A stretch of 13,119 bases of DNA from positions 1 through 13,119 of the forward strand of contig VEOV01000005.1 in NCBI GenBank assembly GCA_012026855.1, read 5' to 3'. This document shows, in pieces, positions 1 through 6,478 of the stretch; the first letter of the stretch is position 1; every line of letters starts with the position of its first letter. The notes under the pieces were generated by a model that was not told the origin of the DNA, made no database searches, and was given only the letters and a program-made list of their open reading frames with translations. Made by a program: the position numbers and the translations under genes. Source of the DNA: Geobacter sp. (lineage in GTDB: Bacteria > Desulfobacterota > Desulfuromonadia > Geobacterales > DSM-12255).

Positions 1-148
1 GGTCAAGGGGGGGGATTATACCCTTGAGGGTGTGGTCGGCCGTGAGATTGTCGAGGCAGCAGGCGGCAGGGTTGAGCTTGTGCAGTTTGTTGACGGTAAA
101 TCGACCACCAATATTATTGAGAAGATTCTGCAGAGCTATTCGGAGTGA
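1..148 (+). CDS. rfaE2/hldE: ADP-heptose synthase (D-glycero-beta-D-manno-heptose-1-phosphate adenylyltransferase), 3' end only
   Basis: The reading frame enters from the left edge (first full codon at base 2) and ends at TGA 146-148, giving 48 C-terminal residues. The sequence starts VKGGDYTLEGVVGRE and later reads VDGKSTTNIIEKI. The VKGGDY and STTNIIEKI blocks mark the C-terminal end of the nucleotidyltransferase (cytidylyltransferase-fold) domain of HldE/RfaE2. The family transfers AMP from ATP to heptose-1-phosphate, making ADP-heptose for the lipopolysaccharide inner core in the cytoplasm. Only the tail is visible, so I cannot tell a stand-alone RfaE2/HldC from a bifunctional HldE with an N-terminal kinase. 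Its stop codon overlaps the galE start region, and the GGAG that serves galE lies inside its last codons, so the two are probably translated together. Confidence 0.85.
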   Translation, partial: VKGGDYTLEGVVGREIVEAAGGRVELVQFVDGKSTTNIIEKILQSYSE

Positions 149-150
149 GT

Positions 151-1158
151 ATGCCTGGCAAGGTGCTGGTAACAGGCGGCTGCGGCTATATCGGCAGCCA
201 TGTGGTGAAGCAGCTTTCAGAGGCGGGCTACGATGTGGTTGTCTATGATAATCTGTCAACCGGTTTTGCTGACGCTTTGATCAATGGCGAGGAGCTGGTG
301 GTCGGCGATCTAGCTGAAGTGGACAAACTGGATAGTCTCTTTAACCGCTGCGCTTTTCATACTGTGCTGCACTTTGCGGCAGCGATCATTGCTCCGGAAT
401 CAGTGGCACTGCCATTAAAGTATTACTCCAATAATACGCGCAATACCCTTAATCTAATTACTATTTGTGACAAGTACAATGTCAAGCGTTTTGTGTTTTC
501 CAGCACTGCTGCCGTGTATGGAGTGCCGGAAAACGGCTATGCTACCGAAGCAGGATCGACCCTGCCGATTAACCCCTACGGCACTTCAAAGCTGATGAGT
601 GAATGGATGCTCCGTGATCTCGCTGCCGCAACCTCACTTAAATATGCGGCGCTCAGATATTTCAATGTTGCCGGAGCCGATCCCTTGGGGCGCATGGGGC
701 AAAGAACTCCGGAAGCAACACACCTGATCAAGGTTTCCTGTCAGGCGGCGCTGGGGCTGAGGGACAGGGTCGCTGTGTTTGGAACTGATTACGATACTCC
801 CGATGGCACCGGAATCAGGGACTATATTCACGTTGAGGATCTGGCGGCAGCCCATCTGGCGGCGCTGGCCTATCTGGAAAGAGAGGATAGTTCCATTACT
901 GTCAATATCGGCTATGGCCGCGGTTCGTCGGTCCGCGAGGTCATCGAGGTGGTCAAGCGGGTGAGCGGCACCGATTTCGAGGTTGTTGAGGAGCCGCGCA
1001 GACCGGGCGATCCGGCCATGCTGGTGTCAGTAGCTGACAGGGCTGCTGCTTTGCTTGATTGGCAGCCACAATATGCCTCGCTGGAAAAAATTGTCGCTGA
1101 TGCCTGGCATTGGGAACAGAAAATTGCAGCAAAAGGTTTCTCAGGGGGATTGAGATGA
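151..1158 (+). CDS. galE: UDP-glucose 4-epimerase GalE
   Basis: This is a cytoplasmic NAD-dependent short-chain dehydrogenase/reductase that interconverts UDP-glucose and UDP-galactose for surface polysaccharide. From ATG 151 the protein is 335 aa, normal for the family. The N-terminus KVLVTGGCGYIGSHV carries the Rossmann GxxGxxG. SSTAAVYG (about residues 117-124) supplies the catalytic Ser/Thr, and NPYGTSK (about 141-147) supplies the YxxxK pair at Y143 and K147. DGTGIRDYIHVEDLA is also typical of GalE. I chose ATG 151 because GGAG at 142-145 lies 5 nt upstream. GTG 145 is in frame and would add two residues, but it has no good ribosome site. The gene follows the heptose adenylyltransferase without a gap, and its TGA overlaps the yicC ATG. 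A closely related epimerase specificity, for example UDP-GlcNAc, cannot be excluded. Confidence 0.93.
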   Translation: MPGKVLVTGGCGYIGSHVVKQLSEAGYDVVVYDNLSTGFADALINGEELVVGDLAEVDKLDSLFNRCAFHTVLHFAAAIIAPESVALPLKYYSNNTRNTLNLITICDKYNVKRFVFSSTAAVYGVPENGYATEAGSTLPINPYGTSKLMSEWMLRDLAAATSLKYAALRYFNVAGADPLGRMGQRTPEATHLIKVSCQAALGLRDRVAVFGTDYDTPDGTGIRDYIHVEDLAAAHLAALAYLEREDSSITVNIGYGRGSSVREVIEVVKRVSGTDFEVVEEPRRPGDPAMLVSVADRAAALLDWQPQYASLEKIVADAWHWEQKIAAKGFSGGLR

Positions 1159-2033
1159 TACGAAGCATGACAGGTTACGGCAAGGCTGAAAACAGTAGTG
1201 ATACCGGCAGATTCATCGTCGAAATCCGTTCCGTGAATCATCGCTATGGCGAAGTGACTGTGAAGCTGCCAAGGCAGTTTCTTGCCAAGGAAGCAGACAT
1301 CAAGAAACGTATCAGCGCCAGTTGCAAGCGGGGGAAAGTTGATGTCTTCATTCAATTTGATGCTGCTGCAGGAGTATTGCATCCGCCACAGGTCAACATG
1401 AACCTGGCAAAGGCCTATCATGAGCTCTTTTCCGGCATGATCCACAACCTGGGCATTTATGAGCCGGTAACCCTGGCAAGTATAATTTCACAAAGAGATG
1501 TTCTGGTGCAGCAGGATACAGATGCCGACCTGGAGCCTTTGGCTGAAATGCTGCTGGAAGTGCTTGATAAGGCTATTTTCTGCCACGACGAGATGAGGTG
1601 CCGGGAGGGTGGGGCGCTGGAAGCGGAAATGCTTGCCCGGATGAAGTTTGTCGCCTCCCTGGTCGACAAGGTGGCGCTGCGTGCACCACTGGCAGTAGCG
1701 GCCAACAGCGAGCGTTTCCGTGAGCGGTTGGCAAAGCTCCTGGCCGATACCCAGCTTGACGAAAGCAGGCTTGCCCAGGAGATAGCCATTCTTGCCGACA
1801 AGATGGATGTTACTGAAGAACTTGTGCGTCTTCAGAGCCATTTCAGTCAAGTGAGCGAGGCTTTTGCCCTGGCGGAACCGGTCGGCAGAAAGCTGGATTT
1901 TCTCTTGCAGGAGATGAACCGGGAGGTTAATACCATCGGTTCAAAAGCGAACGATGCGGAAATAGCTTCTCTCGTAGTTGCCATCAAAGCCGAGATGGAA
2001 AAAGTACGGGAGCAGGTGCAGAATATAGAGTAG
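1155..2033 (+). CDS. yicC: YicC-family endoribonuclease
   Basis: The protein is 292 aa from ATG 1155 and starts MIRSMTGYGKAE, the hallmark YicC N-terminus. An EIRSVNHRY block follows near residues 28-36. The C-terminal DUF1732 part contains KLDFLLQEMNREVNTIGSKA (about 247-266) and ends in a charged helix. E. coli YicC is an endoribonuclease linked to small-RNA turnover; that role is taken from the family. The open frame continues upstream to 1110, but those 15 residues are unlike the family. A GGGGGA at 1144-1149 sits 5 nt before ATG 1155, and that ATG overlaps the galE TGA as ATGA, so translation is probably coupled. gmk starts 14 nt after the yicC stop. The yicC-gmk neighbourhood is common in proteobacteria. 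Confidence 0.92.
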   Translation: MIRSMTGYGKAENSSDTGRFIVEIRSVNHRYGEVTVKLPRQFLAKEADIKKRISASCKRGKVDVFIQFDAAAGVLHPPQVNMNLAKAYHELFSGMIHNLGIYEPVTLASIISQRDVLVQQDTDADLEPLAEMLLEVLDKAIFCHDEMRCREGGALEAEMLARMKFVASLVDKVALRAPLAVAANSERFRERLAKLLADTQLDESRLAQEIAILADKMDVTEELVRLQSHFSQVSEAFALAEPVGRKLDFLLQEMNREVNTIGSKANDAEIASLVVAIKAEMEKVREQVQNIE

Positions 2034-2047
2034 GGATTGGGGGCGTT

Positions 2048-2662
2048 ATGCAGCGTAAAGGCATTCTTTATGTAATTTCGGCTCCTTCGGGTGCAGGCAA
2101 GAGTACGCTATGTCGTGAACTCCTTGACATTTTTCCAGAGTTGCGGCACTCTGTCAGCTTCACAACCCGTAAACCGCGTGTTGGTGAGGTTGAAGGTAAG
2201 GATTACTTCTTTGTCTCCCGTGAAGAGTTCATGCAGATGGTTGCTGAGGGCGGTTTTGCCGAGTGGGCTGAAGTTCACGGCAATTTTTACGGCACCGCTA
2301 TCAAGACCTTGCGTGAATGCTGCGAGTCTGGGGTTGACCTGATTCTTGACATAGACTGTCAGGGGGCTGCCCAGCTTAAAGAGAAGCAGGTTGACGGGGT
2401 AAATATCTTCATTCTGCCGCCGAGCTTCCGTGAGTTGCGCCACAGACTGGAAGGGCGCAATACTGATTCTCCCGAAGTGATTGCCAGGCGTATTGAGAAT
2501 GCCGTTGCCGAGATCAGGGAGTCCAGGTGGTATGACTACATTGTGGTCAATGATGTGTTCAGCAGGGCAGTGGAAGATCTCAAATCAATAGTTGAGGCTG
2601 AGCGCTGCAGGGTTTCCGTAGTATTGCAGACCCTGCCGCCGGAGTTCAGGATAAACGAGTAG
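2048..2662 (+). CDS. gmk: Guanylate kinase
   Basis: A 204-aa cytoplasmic enzyme that phosphorylates GMP (and dGMP) to GDP with ATP, an essential step in GTP supply. The P-loop SAPSGAGKST is at residues 11-20. The GMP-binding segment SFTTRKPRVGE is at 37-47, HGNFYGT at 77-83, and the DIDCQGA block at 101-107. The residue after DID is Cys, where the families I know mostly have Trp or Val; this is a minor variation outside the P-loop. Length is normal. A G-rich ribosome site (GGGGG, about 2039-2043) precedes ATG 2048. The gene lies between yicC and rpoZ with short gaps and no visible terminator, which suggests one transcript. GTP/GDP made here is the substrate of Rel two genes downstream. Confidence 0.97.
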   Translation: MQRKGILYVISAPSGAGKSTLCRELLDIFPELRHSVSFTTRKPRVGEVEGKDYFFVSREEFMQMVAEGGFAEWAEVHGNFYGTAIKTLRECCESGVDLILDIDCQGAAQLKEKQVDGVNIFILPPSFRELRHRLEGRNTDSPEVIARRIENAVAEIRESRWYDYIVVNDVFSRAVEDLKSIVEAERCRVSVVLQTLPPEFRINE

Positions 2663-2680
2663 TTCAGAAAGGGGTAAGTT

Positions 2681-2893
2681 ATGGCCAGAGTTACAGTTGA
2701 GGATTGTCTTGAGCATGTTGAAAACCGCTTTCTGCTGGTGATGCTGGCGGCAAAACGTGTCAAGCAGCATTACAAAGGGGCACAGCCGCTGATTGAGAAC
2801 AGGGGTGACAACAAGAACGTCGTGCTTTCCCTGCGCGAAATTGCTGCCGGCAAGGTGAAGTACGAGTTTTCAGGTCGCCGTAGTTCAAAATAA
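2681..2893 (+). CDS. rpoZ: DNA-directed RNA polymerase omega subunit
   Basis: A 70-aa omega subunit. It begins MARVTVEDCLEHVENRF, continues with the AAKRVKQ helix and NKNVVLSLREIAAGKV, and matches the RpoZ family along its whole length. Omega binds the beta' subunit and helps assemble RNA polymerase. In E. coli the N-terminal MAR residues form part of ppGpp binding site 1, and those residues are present here. AAGGGG at about 2669-2674 is a good ribosome site for ATG 2681. The gene is 18 nt downstream of gmk, and rel follows after a hairpin. The gmk-rpoZ-rel/spoT order is shared with E. coli and many other proteobacteria. Confidence 0.96.
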   Translation: MARVTVEDCLEHVENRFLLVMLAAKRVKQHYKGAQPLIENRGDNKNVVLSLREIAAGKVKYEFSGRRSSK

Positions 2894-2903
2894 ATTCCAG
2901 ATT

Positions 2904-2948
2904 CACTTCCGAAGTGGGGGCGACGGTGTCAATCGTCGCCTTTCTTTT
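2904..2948 (+). terminator. Tandem hairpins with U-tract between rpoZ and rel (intrinsic terminator or attenuator)
   Basis: A small hairpin CACTT-CCG-AAGTG (2904-2916) is followed by a perfect 7-bp stem GGCGACG (2919-2925) with CGTCGCC (2934-2940), an 8-nt loop, and TTTCTTTT (2941-2948). This has the form of a Rho-independent terminator for the upstream operon. The T-tract ends only 5 nt before the rel ATG at 2954, so the hairpin could also control rel by partial read-through. The structure is seen in the sequence; its function is inferred. Confidence 0.7.
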
Positions 2949-2953
2949 AACCT

Positions 2954-5104
2954 ATGATCCGACTAAACGACATCCTCACCAAAGTCACTTCATATAATCA
3001 GGCAGCCGATCTTGATCTGATCCGCAAGGCGTATGTTTATTGTGCCAAGGTGCATCAGGGGCAGACCAGGCTCTCCGGAGAGCCGTACATTATCCACCCC
3101 ATGGAGGTGTCGGCGATCCTTGCCGATCTGCGTCTCGATGTGCCGACCGTCATTACCGGACTGCTGCACGATACCGTTGAAGACACTCTGGCAACCCTGG
3201 AAGAGCTGTCTGAAATGTTCGGTGATGAAGTTTCCAATCTGGTCAACGGTGTTACCAAGATCGGTAAAATTCACTTCAAGACCAAGGCGGAGAGCCAGGC
3301 GGAGAATTTCCGCAAGATGCTCCTTGCCATGTCAGACGACATCCGGGTCATCCTGATCAAGCTTGCCGACCGTCTCCATAACATGCGGACTCTCCAGTTC
3401 CAGTCGGAAATCAAGCAGCGCTCCATTGCCACCGAGACTCTGGATATCTACGCTCCCATTGCCCACCGCCTGGGCATCCAGTGGATCAAAAGCGAACTTG
3501 AGGACCTCTCCTTCAGATATCTGGACCCGCTGGTTTATGAGGACCTGGCTTCCAAGGTCGCTGAGAAGAAAAAGGAGCGGGAGGCCTACCTCACCGACGT
3601 AAAGCAGATCATTCACGAGAAGCTTGTTGAACATGGCCTCAAGGGTGAAGTTTCAGGCCGGAGCAAGCACCTCTACTCGATCTATCGCAAGATGGTCAAA
3701 CGCAATGTGGGGCTTGACCAGATTTACGACATCAGCGCCATCAGGGTGCTGGTTGAGGATATTCGCGCCTGCTACGAACTGCTGGGGATTGTCCATTCCA
3801 CCTGGAAGCCTATTCCCGGCCGTTTCAAAGACTATATCGCCATGCCGAAGGGGAACATGTACCAGTCCCTGCATACCACGGTCATCGGTCCTACCGGTGA
3901 GCGGATGGAGGTCCAGATACGGTCCTTCGAGATGCACCGGATTGCCGAGGCCGGCATTGCCGCCCACTGGAAGTACAAGGAGGGCAAGGGGTACGATGAG
4001 CGGGAAGTGAAGCGTTTCGCCTGGCTCAGGCAGCTGCTTGAATGGCAGCAGGAGCTGCAGGATTCCCGCGAGTTCATGGATAGCGTCAAGGTTGATCTCT
4101 TCCCTGAGGAGGTCTACGTTTTTACCCCCAAAGGGGACGTCAAATCCTTTCCCAAGGGGTCGACTCCAATTGATTTTGCCTACAGCGTCCATAGCGATGT
4201 GGGCAACAGGTGTGTCGGCGCCAAGGTCAACGGCAAGCTGGTACCCCTCAAGTACGAGTTGAAAAACGGTGATATTGTTGAAGTCATTACCTCTCCCCAC
4301 CACACTCCGAGCAAGGACTGGCTGAAGATTGTCAAGAGCTCCCGGGCCAGGAACAGAATCAGGACCTGGATCAAGACCGAGGAGCGGAAACAGAGCATCA
4401 CCCTTGGCCGTGAGATCTGTGAAAAGGATTTCCGGCGCTACTCGCTTAATTTTGCCAAACTGTCAAAGACCGGCGAGGTGAAGCGGGTTGCATCTGAATT
4501 CGGCTTCCATTCGGAAGATGATCTCCTGGCGGCGATCGGCTACGGCAAACTGTCAGCCGGACAGCTTGCCGGGAAACTTTCCCCAGGCGTAAAGCCGGAG
4601 CCGATTCCTGACAAGCCGCAGTCACGGGTCGAGAAAATCTTCAATCAGCTGAAAGGGAAGGGGTCAAGCGCCATCCAGATCGGCGGGGTGGATGATGTGA
4701 TGGTGCGCTTTGGCAAATGCTGCAATCCGCTCCCCGGAGATGAGATAGTCGGTTTTATCACCCGTGGCAGAGGGGTGACAGTGCATACAGCAGACTGTCC
4801 TCTGGCCTTGGGGAGTGATCCGGAAAGGCGCGTCGAGATAGTCTGGCGCAGGGACAAGAAAGCGTCCCTTCCGGTAAAAATCCGTGTTTCCTGCCATGAT
4901 CAGAAAGGGGTGCTGGCAAATATCAGTCAGGCCATTTCCAACTGCGAGGCCAATATCATCAGTGCCCATATCCAGAGCACCGTCGACCGGATGGGGGTTA
5001 ATATTTTCGAGGTTGAAGTTGTCGACCTTGATCATCTGCGTCGGGTCATGAATGCTATTATGAAAATTTCCGGTATTACACATGTTGAGAGACTCAGGGG
5101 TTAG
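2954..5104 (+). CDS. rel/spoT: Bifunctional (p)ppGpp synthetase/hydrolase (Rel/SpoT type)
   Basis: A 716-aa long RSH protein with the full domain set. The HD hydrolase domain shows H48, H72-D73, E76-D77 and D139 (in KLADR). The synthetase domain has GRSKHLYSIYRKM (about 235-247), YDISAIRV with D259, and the RFKD motif at 290-293. RFKD is the form found in bifunctional Rel/SpoT enzymes; E. coli RelA has EXDD instead. TGS follows at about 386-446 (VYVFTPKGDVKSFPKG), then a zinc-finger/conserved-cysteine domain (GKCCNPLPGDEI, Cys589-590, His611, Cys615) and a C-terminal ACT domain from about 638. All metal-binding HD residues are present, so both hydrolysis and synthesis are expected. The start is fixed by an in-frame TAA at 2948-2950. 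No Shine-Dalgarno is visible between that TAA and the ATG. ridA follows 8 nt after the stop. Confidence 0.96.
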   Translation: MIRLNDILTKVTSYNQAADLDLIRKAYVYCAKVHQGQTRLSGEPYIIHPMEVSAILADLRLDVPTVITGLLHDTVEDTLATLEELSEMFGDEVSNLVNGVTKIGKIHFKTKAESQAENFRKMLLAMSDDIRVILIKLADRLHNMRTLQFQSEIKQRSIATETLDIYAPIAHRLGIQWIKSELEDLSFRYLDPLVYEDLASKVAEKKKEREAYLTDVKQIIHEKLVEHGLKGEVSGRSKHLYSIYRKMVKRNVGLDQIYDISAIRVLVEDIRACYELLGIVHSTWKPIPGRFKDYIAMPKGNMYQSLHTTVIGPTGERMEVQIRSFEMHRIAEAGIAAHWKYKEGKGYDEREVKRFAWLRQLLEWQQELQDSREFMDSVKVDLFPEEVYVFTPKGDVKSFPKGSTPIDFAYSVHSDVGNRCVGAKVNGKLVPLKYELKNGDIVEVITSPHHTPSKDWLKIVKSSRARNRIRTWIKTEERKQSITLGREICEKDFRRYSLNFAKLSKTGEVKRVASEFGFHSEDDLLAAIGYGKLSAGQLAGKLSPGVKPEPIPDKPQSRVEKIFNQLKGKGSSAIQIGGVDDVMVRFGKCCNPLPGDEIVGFITRGRGVTVHTADCPLALGSDPERRVEIVWRRDKKASLPVKIRVSCHDQKGVLANISQAISNCEANIISAHIQSTVDRMGVNIFEVEVVDLDHLRRVMNAIMKISGITHVERLRG

Positions 5105-5112
5105 GAGGGGAT

Positions 5113-5490
5113 ATGCGTGAGATAATTTCAACCACCAAGGCACCGGCTGCCATCGGTCCGTACTCCCAGGGGGTAAGGGCCGGAGGCTTCATCTTCTTTT
5201 CAGGACAGATACCAATTGATCCTGCCACCGGAGAGGTCTGCAACGGTGATATTACTGCTCAGGCTGAGCTGGTAATGTCCAATATGGCAGCGCTGCTTGA
5301 AGCTGCCGGGGTCGGCTTTGAGAATATTGTCAAAACGACAATCTTCCTGACGGACCTTGCTGATTTTGCTGCAGTGAATGCTGTGTACGGGAGTCGTTTC
5401 ACGGCTGAGCCGCCGGCAAGATCAACGGTTGAGGTCAGCGCCCTGCCCAAAGGGGTAAAGATAGAGATCGAGGTTGTAGCTCTGGCTTAA
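5113..5490 (+). CDS. ridA: RidA-family enamine/imine deaminase (RutC/YjgF/L-PSP)
   Basis: A 125-aa RidA-family protein. It contains APAAIGPYSQGV with Tyr17, FSGQIPIDPATGE (29-41), the PPARSTVEVSALPKGVKIEIE block with Arg103 (equivalent to E. coli RidA Arg105), and the C-terminal acidic pair near 118-120. Arg and these residues mark the active deaminase subgroup. The enzyme hydrolyses 2-aminoacrylate and related enamines, protecting PLP-dependent enzymes; this is known from the family. AGGAGGGG at 5103-5110 is a strong ribosome site, and it overlaps the last bases of the rel stop, so ridA is probably co-translated with rel. Downstream there is a hairpin and then the convergent rpmB. Confidence 0.95.
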   Translation: MREIISTTKAPAAIGPYSQGVRAGGFIFFSGQIPIDPATGEVCNGDITAQAELVMSNMAALLEAAGVGFENIVKTTIFLTDLADFAAVNAVYGSRFTAEPPARSTVEVSALPKGVKIEIEVVALA

Positions 5491-5511
5491 TCGGGAGTGG
5501 GATTGAACAGA

Positions 5512-5543
5512 GAAAGCCGCACCAGTTTCCCGGAGCGGCTTTC
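5512..5543. terminator. 9-bp hairpin between convergent ridA and rpmB
   Basis: GAAAGCCGC (5512-5520) pairs perfectly with GCGGCTTTC (5535-5543) around a 14-nt loop. It lies in the gap between two converging genes, where a bidirectional terminator is expected. Neither strand has a long U-run after the stem, although the arms themselves end in A/T-rich bases. Termination strength is therefore uncertain. Confidence 0.55.
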
Positions 5544-5567
5544 AGGATAGGATCCTTTAAGCGGATA

Positions 5568-5759
5568 TCAAAGGGCTTTTATAACGTGACCGGAACGGAT
5601 GCAGCGTGTGCAGACCTTGATACTCTTGACAGTGCCTTGACGAACTGCCTTGACTTTCTGCAGGTTTGGATGCCAGGTGCGACGGGTCTTGTTGTTAGCA
5701 TGACTGACATTGTTACCGAAGCTCACACCTTTGCCGCAGATTTCACAAACTTTAGACAT
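5568..5759 (-). CDS. rpmB: 50S ribosomal protein L28
   Basis: A 63-aa small basic ribosomal protein, starting MSKVCEICGKGVSFGNNVSHANN and containing TRRTWHPNLQKV, both standard for bacterial L28. CEIC (Cys5, Cys8) and CTRC (Cys50, Cys53) form a zinc ribbon, so this is the zinc-binding (C+) version. In some bacteria such C+ paralogs are paired with zinc-free copies; none is seen in this window. A perfect AGGAGGT ribosome site (5766-5772 on the plus strand, read as its complement) lies 6 nt before the start. The gene stands alone, with its own likely promoter upstream, diverging from the DUF218 gene. Confidence 0.97.
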   Translation of the reverse strand: MSKVCEICGKGVSFGNNVSHANNKTRRTWHPNLQKVKAVRQGTVKSIKVCTRCIRSGHVIKAL

Positions 5760-5785
5760 AAACTTACCTCCTGAAATAACGAAGC

Positions 5786-5813
5786 ATTATTAACTAGCAT
5801 AACTTGCTCTCAA
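5786..5813 (-). promoter_or_regulatory. Likely sigma-70-type promoter for rpmB
   Basis: On the minus strand, TTGAGA (5808-5813) and AATAAT (5786-5791) are separated by 16 nt. Each hexamer matches consensus at 5 of 6 positions. Transcription would start near 5779, giving a leader of about 20 nt that contains the AGGAGGT site. This is a sequence match only. Confidence 0.5.
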
Positions 5814-5854
5814 GTTCAACATGTTTTTACTCTTCTGCGGTAAAAGGCTCTATT

Positions 5855-6478
5855 TTGATTGCTCTCTTCAAAGGCATAATCTCACTGCTGCTGTTGACCA
5901 CGCTGCTGCTGGCGGTCCTGTTTGTGGATTTCGTCTATAAAACCTTCTCCTTCAGCCCAAGGGATGTTGTCACGGACGCGGTCGTTGTCCTTGCCGGCGG
6001 CAGGGGGAGGGTCGAAGAAGGTGTCCGGATTTACAAAAGCGGCAAGGGGGAGCGGCTCTTTCTGATCGGGGTTGATCCTTCAGTGAAAAAAACGGATCTC
6101 TTTACGGAAATTCAGGGGGAGCGGTCAGGAGAGCAGGTCTACCTGGAAAAGGCGTCCAGGAATACCCTTGAAAATGCCATTTTTGCCAGGGAGATGCTGC
6201 TGAAACAGAATGTCAGGTCTGTTCACCTGATTACCTCACGCTACCATATGAAAAGATCATTGCTGATCTTCCGCAGTATCCTGCCGAAAGATATTGCCAT
6301 CTACCCCTGGCCGGTATCGGTAAAAAACGGGACAGAGTCATGGTGGAATCATGGAGGGAGCGTCAGGCTGCTCTTTTCAGAATTCTATAAATACTGTCTG
6401 TACCGGCTGATTTTCATCTTCTCCCAGGGTGAATTAAAGCAGCACGCAGTTCCTGCCAGCCCTAATTCAGGGGGTTGA
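5855..6478 (+). CDS. DUF218 (ElyC/SanA/YdcF-type) membrane-anchored protein
   Basis: About 207 aa from TTG 5855. A strongly hydrophobic segment at about residues 7-28 (IISLLLLTTLLLAVLFVDF) should act as a membrane anchor or uncleaved signal. The DUF218 domain follows with AVVVLAGGRGRVEEGVRIYK, then EKASRNTLENAIFA and HLITSRYHMKRS, the usual three conserved blocks. A second hydrophobic patch (YCLYRLIFIF) lies near the C-terminus. Family members ElyC, SanA and YdcF are linked to envelope and peptidoglycan-precursor metabolism or vancomycin tolerance, but the enzymatic role is unsettled. No in-frame ATG precedes the membrane segment. TTG 5855 has AAAGG (5843-5847) 7 nt upstream. TTG 5804 is an alternative that adds 17 residues but runs into the rpmB promoter. 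The last 12 bases overlap the converging threonine aldolase gene. Confidence 0.8.
   Translation: MIALFKGIISLLLLTTLLLAVLFVDFVYKTFSFSPRDVVTDAVVVLAGGRGRVEEGVRIYKSGKGERLFLIGVDPSVKKTDLFTEIQGERSGEQVYLEKASRNTLENAIFAREMLLKQNVRSVHLITSRYHMKRSLLIFRSILPKDIAIYPWPVSVKNGTESWWNHGGSVRLLFSEFYKYCLYRLIFIFSQGELKQHAVPASPNSGG

Noticed and set aside
912..1445. 177-codon open frame on the minus strand across the galE/yicC junction
   Set aside because: It lies fully antisense to two clearly conserved genes, has no recognisable domain, and its composition is that of a shadow frame.
3653..4303. 216-codon minus-strand open frame opposite rel
   Set aside because: Antisense to the synthetase and TGS domains of Rel, whose coding signal is unambiguous.
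5804..5854. Upstream TTG start (5804) for the DUF218 protein
   Set aside because: It would add 17 residues before the membrane segment, has no ribosome site, and overlaps the rpmB promoter. TTG 5855 with AAAGG 7 nt upstream fits better, though this is not certain.
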